Source: Dicaeum eximium
Lineage: Eukaryota > Chordata > Aves > Passeriformes > Dicaeidae
Assembly (NCBI GenBank): GCA_013396995.1
Contig: VWZP01002668.1
Span: forward strand, 173,458 to 237,457
DNA length: 64,000 nt
Direction: 5' to 3'
Shown here one piece after another: positions 1-11,000 of the stretch. The notes under the pieces were generated by a model. It did not search any database. It was not told where the DNA came from and was given only the letters and a program-made list of their open reading frames with translations. A program made the translations under genes and the position numbers. Positions within the stretch are counted from its first letter, which is position 1. Each line of letters opens with the position of its first letter.

Positions 1-28
1 TCTCTCTCTCTCTCTCTCTCTCTCTCTC
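1..28. repeat. (TC)n microsatellite
   Basis: The window opens inside a pure TC dinucleotide run of at least 28 bases. Its left end is cut by the window edge, so the full length is unknown. An AATAAA lies shortly after it (about 50-55), but no transcript could be tied to that signal. Confidence 0.95.
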
Positions 29-1874
29 CCACCCCATATTTACTATCAAATAAACCCCATACTATTGTCACTGGAGTTTGGTCTCGTTTGCACTTTAATT
101 CGTGCAGAGGCACTTCCAACAACCTCAGCACCCATTTCCAACACCCTCAGCATCCCGGGTAGATCTGCCCAGAGGGGTTGGGGTGCCGTGCCCCGCGTGG
201 GGCTGGCGGCAGCGGGACTGCGGGCAGTGCCACCGTGACTCAGCCACTCCTGCAAGCTCGGCACCTGCCTGGGCGCTGCAGCTCCTCGCCACGGATCGCT
301 TCTGCAGCCTCATTCGCTGGGAAGCTGCCAGCCGACCGCCTCCTCCTCCTCTCTGCAGGCAGCTCTGCCCTATTCCCCGCTCATCGCCGGTGTCTCCAGT
401 GACAAAATGACCCGCCGGAGCAGAGGGACACGGCGCTGAATCCGTGGGGCAGGCATGGAGCGGAGCAGCCGGTGATGCGGCCGGAGGATGCGGCACGGGA
501 GGTACGGGCAGCCCGGGGGTGGTGTGGGCGGAGGGGCAGCGGGGTGGGCAGCTCCAGGGGCAGTGATCGGCCCTGCACTCCGTCCTGGGGGCTGCTGTGA
601 CCTCCCCGTGCGACCGAGGGGCGACCTGACCCCCTCCAACTGGGAGGCGGGCAGCGTGTGCCGCGGGACAGGCTCTGTCCTTGTCCCCGAGCCCCTAAGG
701 ACAGGTATTCCAGGTGCTGCAGGAGGGACAGGTATTCCAGGTGCTGCAAGAGGGACAGATATTCCAGGTGTTGGAGGAGGGACAGGTATTCCAGGTGCTG
801 CAGGACGGACAGGTATTCCAGGTGCTGGAGGAGGGACAGGTATTCCAGGTGTTGGAGGACCTGCGGTGGGAGCCCTTCCTGCATGAGCTAATGAGCTGCT
901 TGTGGCCGTGCCCCAAGCCCCCACGAGCCTGTCTGCTTTGTGGGGCCACTAACAAGAATTAAGAGTGCATCTGACCTTATTTCAACTGCTCTTTCTCCAA
1001 AAATCAGACCTGCTGGGGGTTGTGCTGATGCAGAAATCCAGGCTGCCAAAATCTGCCTGCCAAGGTCAGTGGGGCTGTGGTAGATCCCAGGAGGGAGGCT
1101 GATAAAATAGCTTTTCCTTGCTATTCCATGATTTGGGATCAGCACTCCTTGTCCCCACAAGGACTCCCCACCCTTGGGTGAAATGCAGGATTTGGCTTGA
1201 AGAAAACAGAAAAACTCCTCCCCAACACTCCTCCTTAGGAGAAACCTGCACAGCTTGACCAGAGCATCACCTGAGTCTGGTGCTAGCTCCATTACCTAAT
1301 TCCAGCTCTCCTGAGAGGACACCACCGCCCTTGGGCTCCAGAGACCCCAGGAGCATTTCCACCTTTGCTCCAGCAGCTCTCCCATCTCAGCAAAGGGGGC
1401 TGTGAGTGTTCAGGGCGGTTCAGGAGTTTGGCAGCCCCTGCTTGCAGCAAGCCCAGAGCATCTTGGGGCTCTCAGGACACCTTTGCAGGGGACACAGGAC
1501 TCCTCCACAGAGGAGCAGCCGGTCTCTGCAGCCAGCATGTCCATATTCCCAGATTTTCCATGCAGGGCCACGCTCAGGCTGCTCACACAAGAGACCTAGT
1601 TTCTGCTCTCCCTGCTGCCAGAAATATCCCAGCTGCCTGCAGTGGAGAGCAGGTGAGGAGAGCTACAGGCTGGCAGCTGAAGGTGGCACTTTGTGGACAT
1701 TGGTGGCCTCCCCCAGGGAAGGTGGAGGCTGTGCATGCTGAGGCTGGCCACCACTCACGTGTCCCCTGTGCCAGGATTGTGCTGAGGGGGTGGCAGGTTT
1801 CCCACGGACCAACCTCCACCCAGGCAATGATGGATGGGGCACCTCAGTGCTCTTAGTTCATCCTTTTTTTCTTG
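29..1874. other. Upstream flank of TRPM2, no protein gene recognised
   Basis: About 1.8 kb with no ORF resembling a known protein. The stretch from about 180 to 650 is GC-rich, with an AP-1-like TGACTCA near 237 and a GT donor-like site at 502-503 (GGAG|gtacgg). It could hold a noncoding first exon or promoter of TRPM2, because the first coding exon starts with a splice acceptor (AG at 2012-2013) and so needs an upstream exon. This is inference; no TATA box or start site was identified. Confidence 0.4.
699..859. repeat. 27-bp minisatellite, about six copies
   Basis: Six head-to-tail 27-bp units built on ACAGGTATTCCAGGTGCT followed by a GGAGG-type end. Units start at about 701, 728, 755, 782, 809 and 836 and differ by a few substitutions. 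Because 27 is a multiple of three, frames stay open and give spurious repetitive peptides on both strands. It lies about 1.2 kb upstream of the first TRPM2 coding exon. Confidence 0.93.
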
Positions 1875-2002
1875 GAAGTCCAGGTTGGATGGGGCTTGGA
1901 GAAACCTGCTCTAGAGGAAGGTGGATGGAAGGGGGGTGGAAGGAGATTAACTTTAATGCCCCTCCCAATCCAAACCGTTCTGGGATTCTCTGATTCTCTT
2001 CC
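1875..2002 (+). mobile_element. CR1 LINE 3' end, sense
   Basis: This is a truncated CR1 3' terminus. It has the block starting GGTTGGATGGGGCTTGGAG, a degenerate middle, then the CCAAACC-TTCTGGGATTCTCTGATTCT tail typical of CR1. It ends about 10 bases before the acceptor AG of the first TRPM2 coding exon (2012-2013), so its pyrimidine-rich tail merges with the polypyrimidine tract. Confidence 0.85.
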
Positions 2003-2082
2003 ACTGCCCTCAGGATGGAGATGCTCAGGATCTCCCGGCCTAGGAACAGCAGAAAGCAGGAGAAGCACGAGAGGCAGGAGCC

Positions 2083-5000
2083 ATGTCCGCGCGCGGCCGG
2101 TGCGCCAAGGTGCTCCCCTCCGAGCTGAACAAGGTGTGCCCCGAGAGGGGAGATGACCCTGCCACACACCCCAGGAAGATGAGCGACTTTGAGGTGGTGC
2201 CCAACCTGCAGCAGAGCAGCAGCAGCGTCTCAAGGAGCAGGAGGAAGGCACATTTCCCCAGTGGCAGCAATGAAAAGGCGAGTTCAGGAGTGCTGGGAGA
2301 GGGGACGGTCGGGCACACACATGAAACAGGAGCATCAGTAACTGATCAGGCTGGTTTCAGGGACAGACAGAAAACCTCCAAACATCTGAGGCACATGGCC
2401 AGCACTCATACCCCTTCCCCTTGGAGCACATCTGGCTTTGACCTTGCAGACAGAGATGAGGCTTTCATCCTTCACACCCAAAGAAGCACCCAGATGTGCT
2501 CCCATCACCGAGGTGTCTGGCCCCTGCCATAACTTCTGGCCCTTTCCAGAAACCCTGACCCCTTGCTGCTTTTCTTGCTCCATCAGGAAAATCTCATCTC
2601 TTGGATTCCTGAAAACATCCGAAAGAAGGAATGCACCTATTTTGTGGAAAGCTCCCAGACATCAGATTCTGGGTAAGTGAGACACTCCCTCCTTCCCTCC
2701 CCTTCAGGAGAGCACAAGTGAGGGTTGGTGATAAAGCTACAGCACCAGAAAACCCCATCTCTCCATCACAGGGATTCAAAACCTGCTTTTTAACTGGTTC
2801 TTCAGCATGTGGTGAGTCATCACATGGCTGAGATTCTGTGTCCCAGGGAAAAACATTTCCAATGCTTTTGCAGGCAGTCATTTCCATCCTAAATATTTCT
2901 GTCCTAAATCTCTGCCGGTGGAAATATTTGGATTTTCTCCCTTAATTTCCCCCCAAATGCTGCTCTTGTTTCTGCACAAGTTCTGAGCTGGAGGGGCAGC
3001 TGGGTGGGAGATGTGGGGCTTGAGTTGTTCCTGAGGAGAACAGCACATCCTGCCCAGGCTGAGGCCGGGCTCTGCCTTTGGGGTCTCAGCTGCTCTCAGT
3101 GAAGTTGTTGGTGTGTTTTTCAGGAGGATCGTTTGCGAGTGCGGCTATCTCAGGGAACAGCACCTGGACGATGCTGCCAAACCTCCCATCTTCCTGGGGA
3201 AGGAATGGGATCCCAGCAGGCACATCCAGGAAATGCCAACGGATGCCTTTGGTGATATCCGCTTCACGGGGCTGGGACAGAAGACGGGGAAGGTGATCTG
3301 TTTGTCCATCCGTGGCTGCGTGGGGAGCCAGTGTTTGGGTCATGCCACAGCAGAGGGCATTTCCCTCCTGAGTGATAGGACATTGGGAAAGGGTGGAATT
3401 GCCCCAAAGGCAACAGTGATTCAAGCAGTGGAGGGGTTGAGACAGAACCCCTTCTCTCAGCCTTAAACCCTTCCTGAAACCACAAGACTTGTGATTCAAG
3501 GAGTGGCTGTTCCCTGTCCTTGCCCTTAGGTTTGTCTGGGGAATGTTCATTCCCAGGAAAGTGAATGGGAATAGGGTCATGGACAAAGACCTGGACCAGC
3601 AGCAGCGTGACTCTGCTGCAGAACGGTGTTGGGAAGGCTCTTGGGTGGGACAGGAGGAATTGTGCTGGAGCTGTGCTGTTACCCTGACCCCACTGTTTGT
3701 ACCCAAAGCGTGTGCACGATCCCTTTTTTGGCAGTACGTGCGTGTCTCCTCGGACACCCCTCCACGGGTCATCTACCACCTCATGACACAGCACTGGGGC
3801 CTGGACGCACCCAACCTGCTCATCTCCGTCACCGGGGGGGCCAAAAACTTCGTCATGAAGCCAAGGCTGAAGAACATCTTCCGGCAAGGGCTAGTCAAGG
3901 TGGCCCAGACCACAGGTAGGAGACCACAGAATAATAAAATCACAGAATTATAGGATAGCTTGGGTTGGAAGGGACTTTTAAAGGTCATCTGGATGTAGAA
4001 GGTCTCTCCATGGTTGCACCTGGCCATGCCAGGTTCAGTAAGTTGGGCTGTTCTGGTGATGCTGGGCTGTTTTAGGAGACCTGTAGGCCCCTACCTGGAC
4101 CACGATCACCAGGCTGCTCCTGCTCAGTCACTGCAGAGAGGCTCAAAAGGAGCTGGACTCAGAGAGGTGCTGCAGAAGGCATGGCCTGTGCTGCCAGGGC
4201 AGGGAAGAGACATCTTCTGGGAGATGGAGCACCCCAGGGACCCACAGCCACATGGGGGAGGCTGGGAGATGGCTGTGGGCAGAGCCTCTCCCTTGCCATT
4301 CCCCTCTGTGACCCCCAGGAGCCTGGATCATCACAGGGGGGTCCCACGCTGGTGTGATGAAACAGGTGGGAGAGGCAGTGCGAGACTTCATCCTGAGCTG
4401 CAGCCACAAGGAGGGCGAGATTGTCACCATTGGCATTGCCACCTGGGGGACCGTGTACAACCGGGAGAGCCTCGTCTGCCCCATGGTGAGCCAGCCAGGG
4501 GACTGCTTTGCCTGTGCCTGGGCTGCTGGGGAGGTCCTGCCCAGGAATATGGTGGGAACAGGTGCTGCTGGATGTCACTGTGGCTGGCAGCCCTGGAAAA
4601 CCCAACTGTACCAGAAGTGATGGTCACAGAACTTTAGATGATTTGGGTTGGAAGGAGCCTTATGGCTCACCTTGTTCCACCCTCTGCCATGGGCAGGGAA
4701 CCTTTCATTAGACCAGGCTGCTCCAAGAACCATCCAGCCTGGCCTTGAACTCTTCCAAGGATGGTCCCAGGCTGGCATTTGCTGAGAAGCCCCTCCACCC
4801 TACCCAGTGTCTTGAGAGGGTTCTGTGCTTCTCCTGGGAGGACTCTTGTGGGCGTGAGGGCCAGTGGAGCATGGGGCAAGGCTGATGTGAGCACTGTGGG
4901 GGCACAGGGACAGTTTGGCCAGACTGTCCCCACGTGCTGACCCATTCCTGTCCCCATGTGCTGGTTACTTTGGCTATCTGCTGCTCCTCTGCCAGGCTTC

Positions 5001-8000
5001 TCCCAGAATGTGTCCTCCTGCTCCTTACAGGGGGGCTTTCCTGCTGAGTACATGCTGGATGAGGAGAACCAAGGCAGCCTGTCCTGCCTGGACAGCAACC
5101 ACTCCCACTTCATCCTGGTGGATGACGGGACCCATGGGAGGTACGGGGTGGAAATCCCCCTGAGGACCAGGCTGGAGAAGTTCATCTCAGAGCAGACCAA
5201 GGTGAAAGGAGGTAATGGCAGCACACAGCCTGGCCTGAGGCAGGGATGGGCCATCCCCTGGGAATGGTGTCCTTCCTGGGCTCCAGCAAGGGGCTGTGAC
5301 TTCCCCAGAGGATCCAGGCACAGGGTCTGAGAGGATTGCCATGATAACTGTGGAACCGGGTTCCTCTGCGACACAGATCAAAGAACCTTTCTCTGCCAGA
5401 CTTATGGGATTGCTAAAGGAGTCCCCAAACCTTGTGATGCTGATCAGGAAAGATCATTTCTCCCAAAGGGCCAGGTCCCAAGGGAGCTTCCAGGCATCAT
5501 CTTCTCACTGTGCAAATGATCTCCCATCCTAACGCATGGAAACGTGCTCAGAGAATCCCCTGAGCTGCAAGAGACCCATAAGGATCCTCAAGTCCAACTC
5601 CTGGCCCTGCACAGAACACCCCCAAAAACCCCACTGTGTGTCTGACCTGCCATGCCAGACAATCACTGGGCATGGTTTTCCTGCCCTCCCCTGAAGCCTG
5701 ACCTGTCAGAGACACTGCTCCCACCTTGCCTTTCACACTCCCCGCTCAGAGGAGACCCTGTGGGGGGATTGGCCCTATGGGAAGGTGACCCTGGGTTTTG
5801 CTTCCCTGCAGGTGTTGCCATTAAGATCCCCATCGTGTGTGTGGTGCTGGAAGGAGGCCCTGGGACTCTTGATGTAAGGAACTGCTTGTGGCAAGCTGAA
5901 GAGGGGGGTGAGGGAGGGACAGCTCCTTCCGGGTGCTGCTCTCGGTGGTGCCTCGCTGACAGGAGCAGCAGTGGGGTCACAGGCTCAGAGAGGGTGTGCA
6001 GTGTCTGGCTGGGATCCAGACCAACCTCCCTGCTCTGCTGCAGACCATCTACAATGCCATCACCAACGGGACCCCCTGTGTGATTGTGGAAGGGTCTGGG
6101 CGCGTGGCCGATGTCATCGCGCAGGTGGCCAACCTGCCCGTGGCCAAGATCACCATCGCCTTGATCCAGAAGAAACTGAGTGTCCTCTTCCACGACACCT
6201 ATGAGCTCTTCACTGAGAGCAAACTGGTGGAGTGGACCAAGAAGGTGAGTCCCTTGCAGGCTCCTCTGAGCTTTGGGAGACCAAAGAGATCCCCAGGGTC
6301 CTGGCCTGTGAGCAGCAAGGGTCCCAGTGGGAAGTTTAAACCTCATCTGCCCCCAGCCACCCTCATCATTGTCCTGGTGGGCAACCCAAGGGCTCAGGCT
6401 CTGCTCTTCCACTGCCTGCTCCCTTTGGGCAGAGAGGGAGTGTTTGTGACCAGCCCACGATGGAGGACACAGCACAGGGGTTCTGCAGGCGATGGAGGGA
6501 GTGAGGAATGGCCCTGCACAGTGCAGGGGCCTGTGGGAAGCAGCAGGGAGGAGATCCTGCTGCTCACTGCTTGCCCACGGCTCCCCTCGTAGATCCAAGA
6601 CATAGTGCAGAGCCGGCAGCTCCTGACCATCTTCAGAGAGGGCAAATATGGCCAGCAGGACGTGGATGTGGCCATCCTCCAGGCCCTCTTCAAAGGTGAG
6701 GGCTGGGGGCCTCCCTGGGAGCATGGGCAAGGTGAACAGGATGGGGGGCAAGTCACCTCCTACCGCTGCTTGACTTATGGGGTCACCAAAGGAGTCCCCA
6801 GACCTTGTTCCTGGGGAGAGATGATTATCCAAAGGGCCACACATCCAAGGAGGCTTCCACGTGGTGTCTTCTCACTGGGTGATCCTCTCTTCTAACACTT
6901 TGCATGCAGCATCCCGAAACCAGGACCACTTTGGTCGTGAGAACTGGGACCACCAGCTGAAGCTGGCTGTGGCCTGGAACAGGGTGGACATTGCCCGAAG
7001 CGAGATCTTCACAGATGACCACGACTGGAAGGTAGGGCCATACCTGTGCTGCTTGTCTGGTCAGGCTTACAGCTCGGCAGGCCTGTGGATATGGAGGGCA
7101 CTTCCCACCTTGGCTGTGCCTGGGGAGAGTTTTAAAGGGATTTCTCCTGAACCCTGAACTCCCAGTCCATTAACTGGGGCTGTTCTTCAAAAATGCTCTC
7201 AAACGCCCAAAGCAGAGCTAAGCACACACAAACACAGTTGGTATTTTGTTCAAAACCAGTGTTTTTAAAGACCCACCTAGAAGCTAAAATACCTCTTGAC
7301 AGCTCTGCCCTGTGGTCACTGCTCAAATAGCAATTTGCCTCTAAACTCATCTCACCCAGCCTGGCATTTCCTTGCTCATACCTCATTACAGAGTGGGGCA
7401 GGGGCCAGCTCTGCCATCCCATGCCTCATCCTGCTGTTGAAAAGTCAAGGCTGAGCAGGGTTGTCTGTCCTTTATGGTGGGGCTGTGAAACTTGGAAGGG
7501 ATTTGCCTATTGCAGTCAACAGTTTGGGTTCCCCCAGCTCACACACCTTTGATGAGACTGGGAAGGGCGGGTGGGAGCTAGGAACCCAAAAGTGAAACAT
7601 TTGAGGATATATCCTGAGGTTATTCCATCCCTGGAAAGGCTGAAAGTCAAGCTGGCAACCTGGACACCTGCAAGGTGGCAGGGGATTGGAAGGAGATGAG
7701 CTTCCAGCCCAAACTGTGATTTTGTGATATTCCTGAACTTGGGATAGGTGGTCTCTACCCTACCCATCCCTCTGCCCAGCAGCCAAGGGGGCAGAGGGCT
7801 CCACTGCCAGAGAAGAATGCCCTCTCCTAACCCCCTGGGAATGTCCCACAAGTTTTAGTGCATGCCACATGCTCTTTCACATCCAAAGATTCCTCACATG
7901 CTCAGGGATAAAATCTCCCCCCAAGTGAGGAGCATGGTAGGGTTTTCTGCTCTGAGACCACAGAGCCCCTCACCTCTGCCTCTGGCCTGCCAGCCCTCAG

Positions 8001-11000
8001 ATCTCCACCCCGTGATGGCAGCTGCCCTGATTTCCAACAAGCCAGAGTTTGTGAAGCTCTTCCTGGAGCAGGGAGTGCGTCTCAAGGATTTTGTCACCTG
8101 GGACACCCTGGTTTACCTCTACGACAACCTGGCACCATCCTGCCTGTTCCACAGCAAGCTGCAGAAGGTGCTGCTGGAGGAGAGAGAGCACACAGCTGGC
8201 TCCAAAGTGCCCAGGCTGCAGATGCACCACGTGTCCCAGGTGCTGCGGGAGCTGCTGGGCTGCTCCACGCAGCCGCTCTACCCCAAGCCCAAGCACTCGG
8301 AGCGGCCCCGGCTCTCCATCCCCGTCCCGCACATCAAGCTGAACGTACGCTGCTGCTCCAGGTTACCTGCTGCCAGGGAGGGGACACTGCCTGGGTCTCT
8401 GGCCTCTTGTCGGCTCAAAAATCATACTAGAAGTGCCTTTAGTCTCCTGCCCTGCATTCCTGCTCCCACCTCCCTACACCTGTAGCACTGTGTGGATGTG
8501 TGATGCTGGTGGGCAGGACCCGGTGGGGTGGGTGCACAGCTCCACCTGATCTCAGCCCTAGAGAAAAGTGAAAATCCCAGGATGAGTCCAGCCTTGGCCA
8601 TCCCTCTACCTGGGCAAAGTCCTTCCCATGGGTGGTGGAGGGTTTGAGTGGCCTCGTGCTGAGCAGGTCTGAGCAGTGCACACCCCGCAGGTGCAGGGCT
8701 CCAGCCTCCGCTCCCTCTACAAGCGCTCTGCTGGCCGGGTCACCTTCACCATGGACCCCATCCGGGACCTGCTCATCTGGGCCGTGGTCCAGAACCGCAA
8801 GGAGCTGGCAGAAATCATCTGGGCCCAGGTATCGCAGCCCAGAGCTCTGGCCACAGCTGGGGGGCTCACATGGAGCCAAACCTCGCAGCCCCAAGGGGAA
8901 CACTGGAACCTGCTGGGATTTGGGGTAGTGGGAGAGCTGTCCTGAGCCTGACCCCAGCCAAACAGGAGCCAGCTAGCCAGCCTGAGGGCACTGAATGTCC
9001 ATCCCCAGCCACACCATGAGGCCAGATCTCTCCCTTCCCGGCCAAAACAGGAAGAGGGGATGTGCTGGGCCAGAAGTGGGCTAGTAGAGAGCCCACAGGG
9101 ACACGGCAGCTGGGGTGGAGAAGGCTTCCACTCATGAACAGCATTCCAGGATAAGAGGCAGTGTACCTCGTGGCACAGTGAAAATGCCAAGGAGTCACTC
9201 TGTCCCATCAGCCAAGGCATCCCACAAAGAGGGCAGGGTTTTTCCCATATTCCCCATGGCAGTGGGTTATCCAGAGGTGAGCTTGGCTCAGCCCCTGTCA
9301 TGGCAAGCTGTCCATCCTGAGCACTGATCTGTTTGGGACACCCTCCTTCCTTCCTGTGGGAGCTGGGGAGGCCTTATCAAGGCTTCTGGGATTTCACAGA
9401 CAGAGTGTCCATGCTTTCCTTATCCTCTTCTGTGCAGAGCCAGGACTGCATGGCAGCTGCACTGGCCTGCAGCAAAATCCTGAAGGAGCTGGCCAAGGAG
9501 GAGGAGGACACGGACACCACCGATGACATGCTGGCCCTGGCCGAGGAGTACGAGCACAAGGCAATCGGTGAGCAGCAGGGCACCAGCACCCCAGAGCTGC
9601 TCCTGCACCCCAGAGCTGCTCCTGCACCCCACAGGGCTGGGGAGCTTTACCAGGAGATGTCTGGGGGGTGAGAAATGAGGGTCCCATCCTCACAGCTGGG
9701 GATTGTGCTCCAAAGGCTGTGCCTGGACGGTGGTGGGAGTACAGGGAGCACCACTGTGTGGTGCAATGTCCTGATCCTGCTCAGAGGGGTGGACTCCAGG
9801 ACTCTGTGGGTGCCTGGCCCCAGAGCTCAGCCTCGTCTTCCTGGTACTGGCCCTTCCAGGTGTGTTCACAGACTGCTACCGCAAGGATGAACAGAGAGCC
9901 CAGAAGCTTCTCACCCGAGTCTCTGAAGCCTGGGGGAAGACAACCTGTCTGCAGCTGGCGTTGGAGGCCAAGAACATGAATTTTGTGTCCCATGGGGGTG
10001 TCCAGGTGGCCTCCCTGTCCTTGGAGGGAATGTGCCCAAGTGTCCCCAGGATCCAGAGTTCCTCTGGATAGCCGTGGGACTCTGCCCTTTGGCCTCTGTC
10101 ACCAGCACTCCTCCTTCTCCCTCTTCACAGGCTTTTCTAACCAAGGTCTGGTGGGGGAAGCTGTCAGTGGACAACGGCCTGTGGCGGGTGATTACGTGCA
10201 TGCTGTTCTTCCCCCTGCTCTACACCAACCTCATCGCCTTCAGGTACCCCTGGCAGCCGGGACACACAGGCACCGAGGCCGGGCTTTCCTCCTGCCTCAC
10301 GCTGCTCCCGGCTGGGGGAAGCTGCCCCGGCATCTCCTTGGGCAGCCGAGCCCACAGCCAGCCCTGCCCCCAGCAGGGAGAAGAGGCTGCAGCCCATGGG
10401 CTGCCTGGCACGCCTGCGAGCCTTCTTCACAGCGCCCATCGTCATCTTCCTCATGAACATCCTCTCCTACTTCACCTTCCTCCTCCTCTTTGCGTACGTG
10501 CTCATGGTTGACTTCCAGCCCACGCCGTCCTGGCGGGAATACCTCATCTACTTCTGGCTCTTCTCCCTGGTGTGCGAGGAGACCCGCCAGGTGAGGGCAG
10601 GCACAGCTGAGGCTGGCAGGGGCAGAGGAGGGGAGACACCCCCTGGGTGCTCCTGGGAGGTCCCACACAGCTCCTGTTCCCATGCTGCTTCTCATGTCAC
10701 CACCTATTCCGAGAAGTCCCAGCACGTGGAACCACCAGATCCCCCATCTCTGAGGCCAGGGATTCTCCTTGGCTGCATCTGGCTTGGCCCTGTATATTTG
10801 CAGAAGAAAATGCTGTAGGGTTGGTGGGCTTTTCCCAGGAGGTGTGCAGTGCCTGTTTTGGGAATGTCAGGAGATGGAGGGGGCTCCTCCTTGGGGTGAA
10901 TTCCCAGCAGGATTTCCAGGCTTTGCTTGACATTTGAGATTTTTCAGCTTTTGCTTCAACATCTCAGTGCCTTTCTCCTCCAGCCTGAAGAGCCCCAATG

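Noticed and set aside
1..100. Possible LTR end at the left edge (TC run plus AATAAA)
   Set aside because: No matching second terminus or target duplication can be seen because the window begins here.
381..955. Repetitive proteins with QHLEYLSL or IPGAGGGTG units in several frames
   Set aside because: Produced by the 27-bp minisatellite, whose period keeps all frames open. No start context, splice signals or family support.
5663..6844. 393-codon open frame on the minus strand
   Set aside because: It lies antisense across several TRPM2 exons and introns. The conserved TRPM2 protein is on the plus strand with correct splice sites, and the minus frame shows no family similarity.
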